64,000 nt of DNA from Anabaena sphaerica FACHB-251 (GTDB lineage: Bacteria; Cyanobacteriota; Cyanobacteriia; Cyanobacteriales; Nostocaceae). The translations under genes and the position numbers were made by a program. How positions within the stretch are numbered: the first letter of the stretch is position 1; every line of letters starts with the position of its first letter. The notes under the pieces were generated by a model, which was not told the DNA's origin, did no database searches, and saw only the letters and a program-made list of their open reading frames with translations. Location of the stretch: NCBI RefSeq assembly GCF_014696825.1, contig NZ_JACJQU010000001.1, positions 782,048 through 846,047 on the forward strand, given 5' to 3'. Below are positions 1 through 9,874 of this stretch, in pieces.

Positions 1-1290
1 CCGGCGGTTATGGCGGTGGTAGCTACTGCTTTGGCTTTCACAATGCTTAATCTTGACCGCACAGGCAAGGTAAACATTGATTATTGGTGGATTTACACAG
101 GTGGGGCGGATGGAGCGCGATCGCTGTTAGGATCGGTTGCAGGTTCGATGATTAGCGTTGCTGCTACAGCCTTTTCAATTACAATTGTGGCACTTCAGTT
201 GGCTGCTTCCAATTTCGGGCCGCGACTTCTGCGTAATTTTATGCAGGATACAGGTAATCAAATTGTACTAGGCACATTTATTGGTACGTTCATCTACTGC
301 TTGCTTGTACTGCGGACAATTCATGGAAAAGGAGATGGATACGAACAGTATGTGCCACAACTTTCAGTTACAATCGGCACTTTACTGGCAATTATTAGCA
401 TTGGTGTATTAATTTATTTTATCCATCATGCTTCAACCATAATTCAGGCATCTCACGTAATCCAAAATGTTAGTGAGGATTTACATTCAGCAATTGAACG
501 GTTATTCCCCGAAAAGATTGGGCATGGTAAACCAGAAGATAGCCTTGGAGTTGAAGAAATTCCCATCTCCTTTGAGGAGGAAGCTTTACCAATTCGAGCT
601 AATGGAACTGGTTATTTACAAGCAATTGATGACGAAGAATTTATGGAAATTGCTTGTAAACATAATTTGCTAATACGCCTTAAGGTTAGACCAGGAAAAT
701 TTTTAATTCAAGGTAGCGATTTAGCCCTGGTTTTTCCTCGGAAAAAAGTAAATAAAAAACTTACCAAACAAATCAATGATGCCTTTATTTTGGGCAAAGA
801 ACGTACAGAGCAGCAGGATGTAGAATTTCCTATCAATCAGTTAGTAGAAATTGCTCTGCGTGCCATCTCTCCTGCTGTGAATGATCCATTTACTGCAATT
901 CGCTGTATTGACCGAATTAGCGCAGGACTGTGCCACTTAGTTCAACGAGATTTTCCTTCGCCCTATCGCTACGATAAAAATAAAAAATTGCGCTTCATTG
1001 CTGAAAGAGTAGATTTTCAAGGATTGGTTGATTGTGCTTTTAACCAAATTCGGCAGTATGGAAAGTCGGATGCAGGAGTAACTATTCGTTTGTTAGAAGC
1101 TATAGCTGCAATTGCTACTTACACCAACAGTTCTAAATATCAAGCAAGCCTGCGCCATCATGCTGACATGATTTTAGAAGATAGCCGTGAAGGATTATCA
1201 CAAGAACAAGACCGCAAAGATGTAGAAGAGAGTTATTATCAGGTCATTAAAAATTTAAATAATGATGGCAATAATAAGGATTGGGATTAA
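1..1290 (+). CDS. DUF2254 family membrane protein (5' end outside window)
   Basis: Predicted inner-membrane protein of the DUF2254 family; function unknown. The frame is open to the left edge, so the first ATG (position 10) is probably internal and the true start lies upstream. The visible 426 residues hold the end of one hydrophobic segment, then membrane segments near residues 40-65, 82-103 and 119-140, followed by a long soluble C-terminal domain typical of the family (QLVEIALRAISPAVNDPFTA near residues 276-295). The gene lies 43 bp upstream of a second membrane-protein gene on the same strand, so the two may be cotranscribed. The family call is firm; no biochemical role can be given. Confidence 0.85.
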   Translation, partial: PAVMAVVATALAFTMLNLDRTGKVNIDYWWIYTGGADGARSLLGSVAGSMISVAATAFSITIVALQLAASNFGPRLLRNFMQDTGNQIVLGTFIGTFIYCLLVLRTIHGKGDGYEQYVPQLSVTIGTLLAIISIGVLIYFIHHASTIIQASHVIQNVSEDLHSAIERLFPEKIGHGKPEDSLGVEEIPISFEEEALPIRANGTGYLQAIDDEEFMEIACKHNLLIRLKVRPGKFLIQGSDLALVFPRKKVNKKLTKQINDAFILGKERTEQQDVEFPINQLVEIALRAISPAVNDPFTAIRCIDRISAGLCHLVQRDFPSPYRYDKNKKLRFIAERVDFQGLVDCAFNQIRQYGKSDAGVTIRLLEAIAAIATYTNSSKYQASLRHHADMILEDSREGLSQEQDRKDVEESYYQVIKNLNNDGNNKDWD

Positions 1291-1333
1291 TCAGATAATG
1301 GCGTTTTAAATTAATAGTTTTGAGGTAATAATT

Positions 1334-1933
1334 ATGAAAATTCTGAATTGGAAAGGTTATCGAATTATCGCATGGATAGGACAGGCTCTACTAACAATTT
1401 TTGTCATAGTCGCAGCAGTTCAAGGTAAGTGGTCAAATGCCTTGGGTCTTGCATTCTTCCTTGTTGTATCCTTTGTGTTTGTTATCCGAGATAGTAAATT
1501 ACCCACTTTATTTGATTTTTTGTTTGTGTTGGCCGCATTGCTCAATGCTACTGGTTGGGTATGGGATTTATTTGGTATGCCAGGCCCCTATGACGAAATT
1601 GTTCATGCTTATACGACTTTTGCAATTACCCTAGCACTTAGTTTTTTAGTCTATGGTTCAATGTTGAATATATTTCGGAATCATACACTTTTGTATTTAG
1701 TGACAATTGCTAGTTTTGGAATTGCTATTGGTGCTTTGTGGGAAGTCACGGAATGGTCTGCTGGTAAAATTCTCAATACTCAAGTAATTGAAAGCTTGGA
1801 TGATACAATTATTGATTTAGTTATGGACACTCTCGGTGCTGGATTAGCGGCTTTAATTAGCCTTTGGGCGTTGCGAAAGTGGACAAATCGTAATCCAGAA
1901 GCAAACAATTCAACATCTGTTGAAAACACCTAA
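1334..1933 (+). CDS. Small polytopic membrane protein, YjdF/DUF2238-like
   Basis: A 199-aa protein with about five hydrophobic segments. Acidic and aromatic residues are set within the membrane region: DEIVHAYTTF near residues 86-95, ALWEVTEW near 136-143 and DLVMDTLGAG near 160-169. This pattern resembles the YjdF/DUF2238 family of inner-membrane proteins, whose function is not known. The ATG at 1334 follows a GAGG-like ribosome-binding site. It is the second gene after the DUF2254 gene, with a 43-bp gap, and is probably in the same transcript. The family assignment is moderate because it rests on pattern only. Confidence 0.6.
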   Translation: MKILNWKGYRIIAWIGQALLTIFVIVAAVQGKWSNALGLAFFLVVSFVFVIRDSKLPTLFDFLFVLAALLNATGWVWDLFGMPGPYDEIVHAYTTFAITLALSFLVYGSMLNIFRNHTLLYLVTIASFGIAIGALWEVTEWSAGKILNTQVIESLDDTIIDLVMDTLGAGLAALISLWALRKWTNRNPEANNSTSVENT

Positions 1934-2056
1934 TACCCACCTTCCGCACCCCAAGGCACTGCCTCCTCTTTTTAAGGGGGATTTAGGGGGATCTACAAGT
2001 ATTAGATACCACACAAAAAAGTTTATAGCTACGCCACGCAAGCTATCAAACATCCT

Positions 2057-2509
2057 CTAAGGGAAAAATTCACTATCTAATACCTGTTGAGTAGTAAAGG
2101 GACATTTCTCTGGGAATATATCAGGTAATAATCCTGTTTCTTCCGCAGCCCAATCTAAAGCGGGAGAGTAACATTCTGCAAAAATACTCTCATAATAATT
2201 TTTCAAACTAGGATGTTTTTGGATAGACTTATTAATACGACGGCGATGTTCTTTAATACTTGCTCGCCAACTGCCAGAACGTTTTTCTGGTTGATATTTA
2301 CATTTTAAGAGATGGGCTATAATTACAATGAGATTGTTTTCTAAAGCATCCTTTAAACTACCGCCCATTTCCTCGATTTCTTCTACTAATAAATCAATAT
2401 CTAAATTATCAAAATTACGATGTTTTAAATTTTCAATAGTTGACTCTAGCCATAATTGATAATTCTGCTCGTAGAGAGAATTTAAACCAAACTGATTATT
2501 ACTGATCAT
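2057..2509 (-). CDS. DUF29 family protein
   Basis: A 150-aa protein of the DUF29 family, which is abundant in cyanobacteria and has no established function. Typical features are an N-terminal YEQNYQLWLESTIENL, an acidic LLVEEIEEMG helix, then HLLKCKYQPEKRSGSWRASI and an arginine-rich IKEHRRRI segment. Its ATG overlaps the stop codon of the upstream tlyA gene by four bases (positions 2506-2509), so translation is probably coupled. A second DUF29 gene is at 23005-23445; the two share the same layout but are clearly diverged. Confidence 0.85.
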   Translation of the reverse strand: MISNNQFGLNSLYEQNYQLWLESTIENLKHRNFDNLDIDLLVEEIEEMGGSLKDALENNLIVIIAHLLKCKYQPEKRSGSWRASIKEHRRRINKSIQKHPSLKNYYESIFAECYSPALDWAAEETGLLPDIFPEKCPFTTQQVLDSEFFP

Positions 2510-3321
2510 TTTGTTACTAACTCCTGCACTGCATTCTTAGTAATTTCTTGGATGACTGCTAAATCTGGTGGTAGTGTTTCGCTTTCCATCCCTAACCATA
2601 AAAGATATTCAATATTACCCGCAGGTCCAGTGATGGGAGAAAATGTCAAACCCCGATATTTCCATCCTAATTCTAACGCTGTTCGCAAAACTTGAAAAAT
2701 GGCATCAGCATGATCTTTTGGCTCACGTACTACACCTTTTTTACCTACACGAGATTTACCCACTTCAAATTGTGGTTTTACTAATAAAATTGCTTCCCTT
2801 GGTGCTTGTGTCAAACGCCAAATTGCTGGTAAAACTTTAGTTAAAGAAATAAAGGAAACATCTACAACAGCTAAATCAGGAAATGTTGATCCATCTGTAT
2901 ATAATTGTTCTGGTTGTAATTCCCGTAAATTAGTACGTTCTTTTAAAATAACTCGTTCATCAGTTCTGATTTTCCAGTCAACTTGTCCGTAACCAACATC
3001 AATTCCATAAACTTGGGTTGCACCATTTTGTAATAAACAATCTGTAAAACCACCTGTAGATATTCCCCCATCTAAACAAATACGTCCATCGGCGGAAATT
3101 CCAAAAAAGGCTAAAGCTTTAGATAGTTTTTCACCACCACGAGAAACAAAGGGAGGACGTTCTTTAACTACTATCTGTGCTGTTGTATCTACCTCAGTTC
3201 CAGGTTTATCTATCAGTTGTTCATTTACCCTCACTTCCCCAGCTTGAATCAGTCTTTGTGCTTGCTGACGGGAAGGACATAAACCCAAATCTACTAATAA
3301 TGTATCTAATCGTTGTTTCAT
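2506..3321 (-). CDS. tlyA: TlyA-type rRNA (cytidine-2'-O)-methyltransferase
   Basis: A 271-aa protein of normal TlyA length. An N-terminal S4 RNA-binding domain spans about residues 3-60 (RLDTLLVDLGLCPSRQQAQR), and a FtsJ/RrmJ-like Rossmann methyltransferase domain follows. The SAM-binding loop reads CLDGGISTGGFTDCLL; other family blocks are DLAVVDVSFISL and LLVKPQFEVGK. Family members methylate 2'-O of cytidines in 16S and 23S rRNA, and some were earlier called hemolysins. The gene overlaps the downstream DUF29 gene by four bases. It starts at ATG 3321; upstream lies a short repeat-rich spacer before the histidine kinase gene's 3' end. Confidence 0.9.
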   Translation of the reverse strand: MKQRLDTLLVDLGLCPSRQQAQRLIQAGEVRVNEQLIDKPGTEVDTTAQIVVKERPPFVSRGGEKLSKALAFFGISADGRICLDGGISTGGFTDCLLQNGATQVYGIDVGYGQVDWKIRTDERVILKERTNLRELQPEQLYTDGSTFPDLAVVDVSFISLTKVLPAIWRLTQAPREAILLVKPQFEVGKSRVGKKGVVREPKDHADAIFQVLRTALELGWKYRGLTFSPITGPAGNIEYLLWLGMESETLPPDLAVIQEITKNAVQELVTK

Positions 3322-3336
3322 ATAGCTGGGAATAGG

Positions 3337-3356
3337 TAACAGGGAACAGGGAACAG
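3337..3356. repeat. Short tandem repeat (CAGGGAA units)
   Basis: About 2.5 copies of a seven-base unit (TAACAGGGAACAGGGAACAG), in the 178-bp spacer between tlyA and the histidine kinase gene. Related units occur at 58856-58872 and, in a GGGAGCA form, inside the RND transporter gene near 18930. Such short tandemly repeated sequences are characteristic of Nostocales genomes. Confidence 0.8.
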
Positions 3357-3499
3357 AGTTAAAAATCTTTTAGTGTATGGATTTTTGACGTTAATTGTGT
3401 ATCTCATTGAAGTGCATACCGCTATATCTGTGAGGGTAGGGAATAGGGAATTCTTGATTTTTCAATCCAAAATCCAAAATCCAAAATTATCCTGACTCC

Positions 3500-6400
3500 T
3501 TATTTTAAATATTTTTCCAACATCTCCCGAACTTGCTGAACACGAATAGGTTTAGTTAGAAAATCATTCATCCCTGCTTGTAAACAAGATTCTCTATCTT
3601 TATCTTCTTCATTGGCTGTCATTGCAATAATCACAGGACGTTGATCAGGTTGCCAATGTTTGCAGATTTGGCGTGTTGCTTCTAAACCATCCATTTCTGG
3701 CATTTGCATATCCATTAATACTAAATTATAATATTTTTGGTCTAGTGCTGAGATTGCTTCTTTACCATTATTCACAACATCAGCAGAGTAGCCTAAGGTT
3801 TGCAAAATACGCAAAGCAACTTTTTGATTTACTAGGTTATCTTCTGCTATGAGAATTTTTACTTCAGATGCTGTTTTAATTGATGTTTCTAATAAAGGAA
3901 GATTAAGTTGTTTTGTATGTTTAATTTTATCATCTTCATAAAGATACCGCACCTGTAAAAATTCCGAAATTTTATCAAAAATTATTTGTGCTTGCAATGG
4001 TTTACGTACCATCTCATCACAGCCAGCGGCTTTAATTGCGGCTCTTTCTTCTTCAAATACACTAGCAGTTAAGGCAATAATAATTACTGGTTTGTTCTGT
4101 TCTTGACTAAGTTGGCGAATTATTTTAGTAGCTGTATAACCATTTATTTCCGGCATTCGCATATCCATCCAAATTAGGTGCGGTTGCCATTCTTGCCATA
4201 ATGTTATTGCTTCTTTACCATTCTTGGCTTCCCGAACTTCAAAACCAATAGGTTGAAGTAACTTAACTAACAACTGACGATTATTTTCTATGTCATCAGC
4301 AATCATAATTCTATAATGAGTTTGGTCGGGAGCCAAAGCCATAATTCTGCGCGTTGATAATGGTGAAGCAACTGCATCAACTAAAACCGAGCGAAAGCGA
4401 ATTGTAAAGTGAAATATACTACCCTTACCTAAAGTGCTGTCAACGTGAATATCACCTCCCATCAGTTGTACAAATTTACGAGTAATGACTAAACCTAAAC
4501 CTGTTCCTTGATGAGATTTACGCCCTGATTCAGTTTGGACGAAAGGATTGAAAAGGTGTTTTAATTCTTCTGGAGCAATACCTGTTCCTGTATCTATAAC
4601 TGCAAATTTTAGAGTATTTTTTTCTTGCGCTTCTACCTTGAAAGTGACACTTCCCTGATGAGTAAATTTAATGGCATTACTGAGCAGGTTCAGGAGAATT
4701 TGTCTGAGTTTACCCTTGTCTGTGCGAATACATTGGGGTAAATTTGGGGCTAAATCAAAGTAAAGTTTAATTCCTTTTTCTGTAGCTTTGAGTTGTAGCA
4801 TTGATTGGAGAGATTCAATCAGTGTAGAAAGATGAAAATTAGTTTTATTAAATGTGATCTTCCCTGCTTCGATTTTTGACATTTCTAAAACATCATTAAT
4901 TAAAGACAGCAAGTGTTCACCACTGGCAATAATAATATCTAAATTTTCTTTTTGTTCAGCATTGAGAGTCGTATCCCCCTGCATTAATTGAGTGAATCCC
5001 AAAATGGCATTTAGGGGGGTTCGTAATTCATGACTCATATTCGCTAAAAATTCGCTTTTGGCACGGTTGGCGGCTTCTGCTGCTTTTTTTGCCTGTGTTA
5101 ATTCTAATTCCGCCTGTTTGCGCTCAGTAATATCCAGAGCAGTGCCGTGCCAACAAATATCCCCATTCTCGCGGCGTTCTGGTTGGGACGTTGCTTGTAA
5201 CCATTTCAGTTTACCGGAAGGTGTGATGATGCGCCATTCGTGGCTAAATGTTTCTAAAGTAGAGGCACTACGTTCAACTGCCTGCATATAGCTGGGAACA
5301 TCTTCAGGATGAAACTGCTTGAAGACAACTGTTGCATCGTTGAGAATCTCCTCAACCTTAGCTTCGTTAATATGTGCGATCGCCTGATTCACATACTCAA
5401 AGGTAGTTAAGCCATCAGAACGCATGAGTAAAGAATAAATGACTCCTGGTGAAGAGGTTGCTAGATGTTCTAATTGGGCTTGAGAACGCCGCAAAGCTTC
5501 CTCTGTTTGTTTCCGGGTTGTAATATCCCGTACCATGACTAAAACTTCATTGTCATTGAGGGGAGTAATCCGGCTTTCTTCATATTGAATTTTTCCCTCT
5601 ACCTCAAGTTGCTGTTCGTAGGTTTCAAGTTTACCTGTTTGTAGTGCTTGTTCTACATAATACATTCGCTCTTTTGCTCTGTCGGGGGGTAGGATATCAA
5701 AGATATTTTTCCCGTCTCGACTGCGATGAGGATGAATAGGTTGAAATTCGTTACCTACAAAGATATTCTTGTAATTACCATGGCAATCTAAACGCAAAAG
5801 TAAGTCAGGAATAGCCGCAATTAAAGCGCGGGTAGTCTGTTCACTCTGACGCAATGAAGCTTCAATTTGTTTGCGCTCGGTGATATCTTTGGCGATAATC
5901 ATGGCGCATCGCTTTCCATGCAGTTCAATTACTTCTGCGGAAGCTAACAGGGTTCTAATTTCCCCCGATTTCATGCGAAAGTTCAATTCCCAATTATGAA
6001 TGTAACCATCTGTTTGCATGGCTTGGAAGTAGCGATCGCGGTCTTGGAGATTTGTCCATAAGTTCAATTCCACAGAAGTTTTACCAATGACTTCTTCACG
6101 GCTATATCCTGAAACTTCCAAAAAACTTTGATTAACTTCTAAATAACGTCCTGCCTTCAAAGTGGCGATCGCTATCGGGTCAGGACTATTACCAAACAAT
6201 TTGGTAAATTTGGCTTCTGATTCCTCTAGGGCAACTGCTAAACTAGCAAATGCTTGACGTAGTTGCTCAGACATTAGATTAAAAGATTTTGCCAATTTTG
6301 ATAATTCTTGAATCGGCAAGCTTTCCGGTATTGTCTGATGAGGATCACCTGTTGTTATTGCCTCACTCATGACAATTAAACGTCGTAGAGGTTTAGTAAT

Positions 6401-7516
6401 CCAACTTGATATAATTGTTGCTAGTGCGATCGCTCCCAACAATGCTCCCACACATAATATAATTGTTGTGCGGCGATTAGCATTAATTTCCGCCATAAAA
6501 TCATTTTCTGGGACAACCGTTACTACCAACCAATCTAAACCATACTCATCTTGATAAGGCTGAATTTCTACAAAATCGCGTTCTCTTTTTTGATAAAAAA
6601 TTAGTTTTTCTGGTTTTTTAATTTGCTCAACATTACCAAATTTATGCTTTATTTCCTGGGCTATCTTTTGCGTCAATTGATTTTTACTATCTGAAGCTGC
6701 TAGGCGAATAAATTTTTTATTAATATGATTGTATGGCTTTTCTAAAGTAGAGCTTGCTACTAAATCCCCAGATTTTTCGATAATAAAAATTTGCCCGTTG
6801 GCCGAAGGTTTCAAATTATTTAAAAAGGTGCTGATATCTTCCAAAATCAGACCTACAGTAAATACTCCTTGCAACTTACCATTTTGATCATAAACAGGCG
6901 CAGAAGCATTAATTCCTGCCAAGGAATAATTCATCCAAGGAAAGATTTTCGTCCAATTATTGTTACCAAAATTTTTAGCAACTTTATACCAAGCTGTCCG
7001 ATGCAATTCAACATCTCTTTTGATCAAAAACTTGGCTAGATTCCCATTTTTATCTGTCACATAAGTATACTGCACCCCGTAATCAGGTTTTTGATTTACA
7101 GATACTAATAGTTGTCCTTGATATCTGGCGTAGCCAATAGTATCTCTTTTTTCATTTCCATAACCAATAGTTGTAATAGTTTCAAAAATATGAATTTGTT
7201 CCCAAAGATGATGTTGAACTTGCTCAATATCCTCTACATTTAACTCACCTAATTTCACCGCATTCAAATTCAGGCGATTAATTATATGTGGTGTGTTTAA
7301 ATATTCATTCAGACGGGTTTTAACTTGAACATTGACGCGCTCAATTACCTGCTCTGCTAAATTTGCGACTGCTTTCTGTCCACTTGTAAAGGATAGATAC
7401 CCGGTTAAACTTACTGCTACCACAATCAGCAGTACAAAGGGAACTACTAATAGTAGTCTGAGGGGAATTCTGTAAAAACGGGAAGTAAACTCAGTCCAGT
7501 GGTAGATCAAGCGCAT
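3500..7516 (-). CDS. Hybrid sensor histidine kinase with Cache, HAMP, PAS, HK and two REC domains
   Basis: A 1338-aa membrane-bound hybrid histidine kinase. The order is: membrane helix about 17-43; a large periplasmic dCache-like sensor to about 345; second membrane helix about 350-375; HAMP linker; three PAS-type modules between about 430 and 800, the first and third followed by DITERK-type PAC ends; HisKA with the phospho-acceptor His829 in MSHELRTPLNAIL; HATPase with LLNLLSNAIKF, DTGTGIAP and GTGLGL boxes; and two receiver domains with acceptor aspartates at about 1118 (WMDMRMPE) and 1269 (LMDMQMPE). No output domain is present, so it presumably signals to a separate Hpt protein or regulator. 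No partner gene is adjacent. The ligand of the Cache domain is unknown. Confidence 0.93.
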   Translation of the reverse strand: MRLIYHWTEFTSRFYRIPLRLLLVVPFVLLIVVAVSLTGYLSFTSGQKAVANLAEQVIERVNVQVKTRLNEYLNTPHIINRLNLNAVKLGELNVEDIEQVQHHLWEQIHIFETITTIGYGNEKRDTIGYARYQGQLLVSVNQKPDYGVQYTYVTDKNGNLAKFLIKRDVELHRTAWYKVAKNFGNNNWTKIFPWMNYSLAGINASAPVYDQNGKLQGVFTVGLILEDISTFLNNLKPSANGQIFIIEKSGDLVASSTLEKPYNHINKKFIRLAASDSKNQLTQKIAQEIKHKFGNVEQIKKPEKLIFYQKRERDFVEIQPYQDEYGLDWLVVTVVPENDFMAEINANRRTTIILCVGALLGAIALATIISSWITKPLRRLIVMSEAITTGDPHQTIPESLPIQELSKLAKSFNLMSEQLRQAFASLAVALEESEAKFTKLFGNSPDPIAIATLKAGRYLEVNQSFLEVSGYSREEVIGKTSVELNLWTNLQDRDRYFQAMQTDGYIHNWELNFRMKSGEIRTLLASAEVIELHGKRCAMIIAKDITERKQIEASLRQSEQTTRALIAAIPDLLLRLDCHGNYKNIFVGNEFQPIHPHRSRDGKNIFDILPPDRAKERMYYVEQALQTGKLETYEQQLEVEGKIQYEESRITPLNDNEVLVMVRDITTRKQTEEALRRSQAQLEHLATSSPGVIYSLLMRSDGLTTFEYVNQAIAHINEAKVEEILNDATVVFKQFHPEDVPSYMQAVERSASTLETFSHEWRIITPSGKLKWLQATSQPERRENGDICWHGTALDITERKQAELELTQAKKAAEAANRAKSEFLANMSHELRTPLNAILGFTQLMQGDTTLNAEQKENLDIIIASGEHLLSLINDVLEMSKIEAGKITFNKTNFHLSTLIESLQSMLQLKATEKGIKLYFDLAPNLPQCIRTDKGKLRQILLNLLSNAIKFTHQGSVTFKVEAQEKNTLKFAVIDTGTGIAPEELKHLFNPFVQTESGRKSHQGTGLGLVITRKFVQLMGGDIHVDSTLGKGSIFHFTIRFRSVLVDAVASPLSTRRIMALAPDQTHYRIMIADDIENNRQLLVKLLQPIGFEVREAKNGKEAITLWQEWQPHLIWMDMRMPEINGYTATKIIRQLSQEQNKPVIIIALTASVFEEERAAIKAAGCDEMVRKPLQAQIIFDKISEFLQVRYLYEDDKIKHTKQLNLPLLETSIKTASEVKILIAEDNLVNQKVALRILQTLGYSADVVNNGKEAISALDQKYYNLVLMDMQMPEMDGLEATRQICKHWQPDQRPVIIAMTANEEDKDRESCLQAGMNDFLTKPIRVQQVREMLEKYLK

Positions 7517-7762
7517 TTAAGTAGGTCAGCTTTTAAGTAGGTAATAAGTATGACCAAAAATCAGATCAATAAGATACAGCAGAAGTCAGGAGTCAGTCAT
7601 AAAAGCAGGAGTGTGGCATAACTTTCTCAACTATCAGTATGTATAACTAATCATTAGGTTTGCAAATTGCTTTTAGTCTCACTCCAGCCAACTCCAAGAA
7701 GAAAAAATCAATTTCCAAGGTAGTTTTAGCTGACTGCTCTTGACCCTGAATGCTTATTTAAA

Positions 7763-9784
7763 TCAATTTACAGTAATTATCACACCCAAACTCTCATTTC
7801 CCAACCTATCTACCGCACACACCGCATAAGTCCCCGGTTGTACAGTTGCAAAGGTAGTACCAGCAGACAAAATTCTTTGAATGATCCAATTATCTCCACT
7901 TTGACGATAAAGACTCCAAGAACGTACAGGTTGATTATCACCAGTTTGCCAATTCAATCTCCCATCTTGAAATTTCAGTTCTTTAGGAGGAAATGGAGGT
8001 GTCATACTTCGCCATGACATAGTAGGAACTATCGCCGGACGGGAATAATAGACTTGTTGAAATTGGTCAGCAATACCTTGGCGGTTATCTTTGATGGAAC
8101 TCATACTAAAAAAGATATTCCCCAAAGAAAAGTTTGTGGCTAAGTTGCGAGAAATCTGAATCTGCTTTTGAATTTCTGTATTTTTCCAAACCTTACCATC
8201 AAGTTGTCCGATATTGTTACCAGCGTAAATATGTCTTTGTTTGGTATTAGCTTCAGTCCACCATTTCAGCAAAACTTCATAACTCTGTTGTGTTTGGTCA
8301 GTACGCCAATAAAGTTGGGGGGCTAAATAATCTATCCAACCTGCTTGCAACCATTTTTTAGAGTCAGCATAAAGCACATTATAGGGATCTAAACCAACAA
8401 TCCCGGCTGGTTGTCCGGGACGATAAATACCAAAGGGACTAATGCCAAATTTAACATGAGATTTGGTCTTTTTAATGCCTTCAGATAAACGCAATACCAT
8501 TTGATTGACGTTTTCCCGTCGCCAATCTTCTAAGCTGAGTTTACCGCCATTTGCTTTGTAAGTTGCGTAGGTTTTGTGATCAGGGAAAGATTGACCAGAT
8601 ATAGGATATGGGTAAAAATAATCATCTAGATGAATGCCATCTACATCGTAGCGGTTAAGAACATCAATAATGACGTTGTAAGCTCGATCTTGAACGATTT
8701 TTGCACCAGGGTCCATCCATAATTGATTACCCCATTGATAAACTACTTCGGGATTAGTTATAGCTATATGGGGACGGACATTAAAACCACTTTTGGTAGT
8801 AGTTTTGGCACGGTAAGGATTGAACCAAGCATGAAGTTCAATATTGCGTTTATGACATTCAGCGATCGCAAATTCTAAAGGATCATAAAATGGTTCTGGT
8901 GCTTTTCCCTGAGTTCCCGTAATCCAAGCACTCCAAGGTTCTAACGCCGAAGCATATAAAGCATCCCCTTCTGGCCGCACCTGTAAAATCAAAGCATTGA
9001 AATTTAAAGACTGTAATTGTTTAATAATTTCCAGTAGTTCCGTTTTCTGCTGTTCAACAGCCAGTCCAGGTTTAGAAGGCCAATCACTATTCCACACAGT
9101 TGTCACCCAAGCACCCCGAAACTCGCGGTTATGACTTACCTTCACAGTAGGGGTAGTGGGTTGAGTTGGCGATGATGGCGGTACTACAATATATTCAGAA
9201 GCAATTTTTTCCGCCCTCCCCAGATATACCAAAGCTTGATATACCATCACAGATACATCAGCACGAGTAGCAGCCATTTTGGGGTTGAGTAATTTGATAT
9301 TGGGATAACTAGTCACCCAATCGACACGAGTGGCGATCGCTACCTGATTGATCCCATAGTTAGGAATTGCCGCCGCATCTTGATAGATTTCTGGTAATTT
9401 ACTTAATAGGTCAGGCTGGACTTGACTACCAATTCCCAAACCATTGACCATAGCAACTAAAATATCACCCCTGGAAATACTATCATTAGGCCGAAAAGTC
9501 TGATCAGGGTAGCCAACCAGAAAACCTGTTTCGTAAACCTTTTTAATTGCACTGTTAGCCCAGAATGTAACAGGGACATCTCCAAAAGGTACATATTCCC
9601 GTTTTTTAGTCACCGTAAATACAGAAGCTATGATAGCCGCAAACTCAGCACGGGTAACGGGATAATCAGGGCGAAAAGTCCCATCTCGATATCCATTAAC
9701 AATGCGACGCTGGGCTAAAGCCTGAATAAATAAACGCGCCCAATGATTTTGAATATCGGGAAATGATCCAGAAGTAGATACCAT
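7763..9784 (-). CDS. SLH-domain protein with GHL10 (DUF187) glycosidase-like domain
   Basis: A 673-aa protein with three S-layer-homology modules in residues 6-190 (FPDIQNHWARLFIQALAQR, GYRDGTFRPDYPVTRAEFAA, GYPDQTFRPNDSISRGDILV). A GHL10/DUF187 glycoside-hydrolase-like domain follows, about 215-520, beginning REFRGAWVTTVWNSDWPSK and including VDGIHLDDYFYPYP, a block that fits the conserved acidic site of this TIM-barrel family. The last 80 residues look fibronectin-like. Such proteins are expected at the outer membrane or cell surface acting on peptidoglycan or glycans; that role is inferred. The first SLH module begins almost at Met1 and a stop lies two codons upstream of the ATG, so no classical signal peptide is encoded. 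Confidence 0.88.
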   Translation of the reverse strand: MVSTSGSFPDIQNHWARLFIQALAQRRIVNGYRDGTFRPDYPVTRAEFAAIIASVFTVTKKREYVPFGDVPVTFWANSAIKKVYETGFLVGYPDQTFRPNDSISRGDILVAMVNGLGIGSQVQPDLLSKLPEIYQDAAAIPNYGINQVAIATRVDWVTSYPNIKLLNPKMAATRADVSVMVYQALVYLGRAEKIASEYIVVPPSSPTQPTTPTVKVSHNREFRGAWVTTVWNSDWPSKPGLAVEQQKTELLEIIKQLQSLNFNALILQVRPEGDALYASALEPWSAWITGTQGKAPEPFYDPLEFAIAECHKRNIELHAWFNPYRAKTTTKSGFNVRPHIAITNPEVVYQWGNQLWMDPGAKIVQDRAYNVIIDVLNRYDVDGIHLDDYFYPYPISGQSFPDHKTYATYKANGGKLSLEDWRRENVNQMVLRLSEGIKKTKSHVKFGISPFGIYRPGQPAGIVGLDPYNVLYADSKKWLQAGWIDYLAPQLYWRTDQTQQSYEVLLKWWTEANTKQRHIYAGNNIGQLDGKVWKNTEIQKQIQISRNLATNFSLGNIFFSMSSIKDNRQGIADQFQQVYYSRPAIVPTMSWRSMTPPFPPKELKFQDGRLNWQTGDNQPVRSWSLYRQSGDNWIIQRILSAGTTFATVQPGTYAVCAVDRLGNESLGVIITVN

Positions 9785-9874
9785 TATTTATTGTTAGTAG
9801 ATTAACATCCACTGTTAATTTAGCAACAGAAGGCAGGGGGCTAGTAACTGAGATAGAAAATCAATAATTACCAA

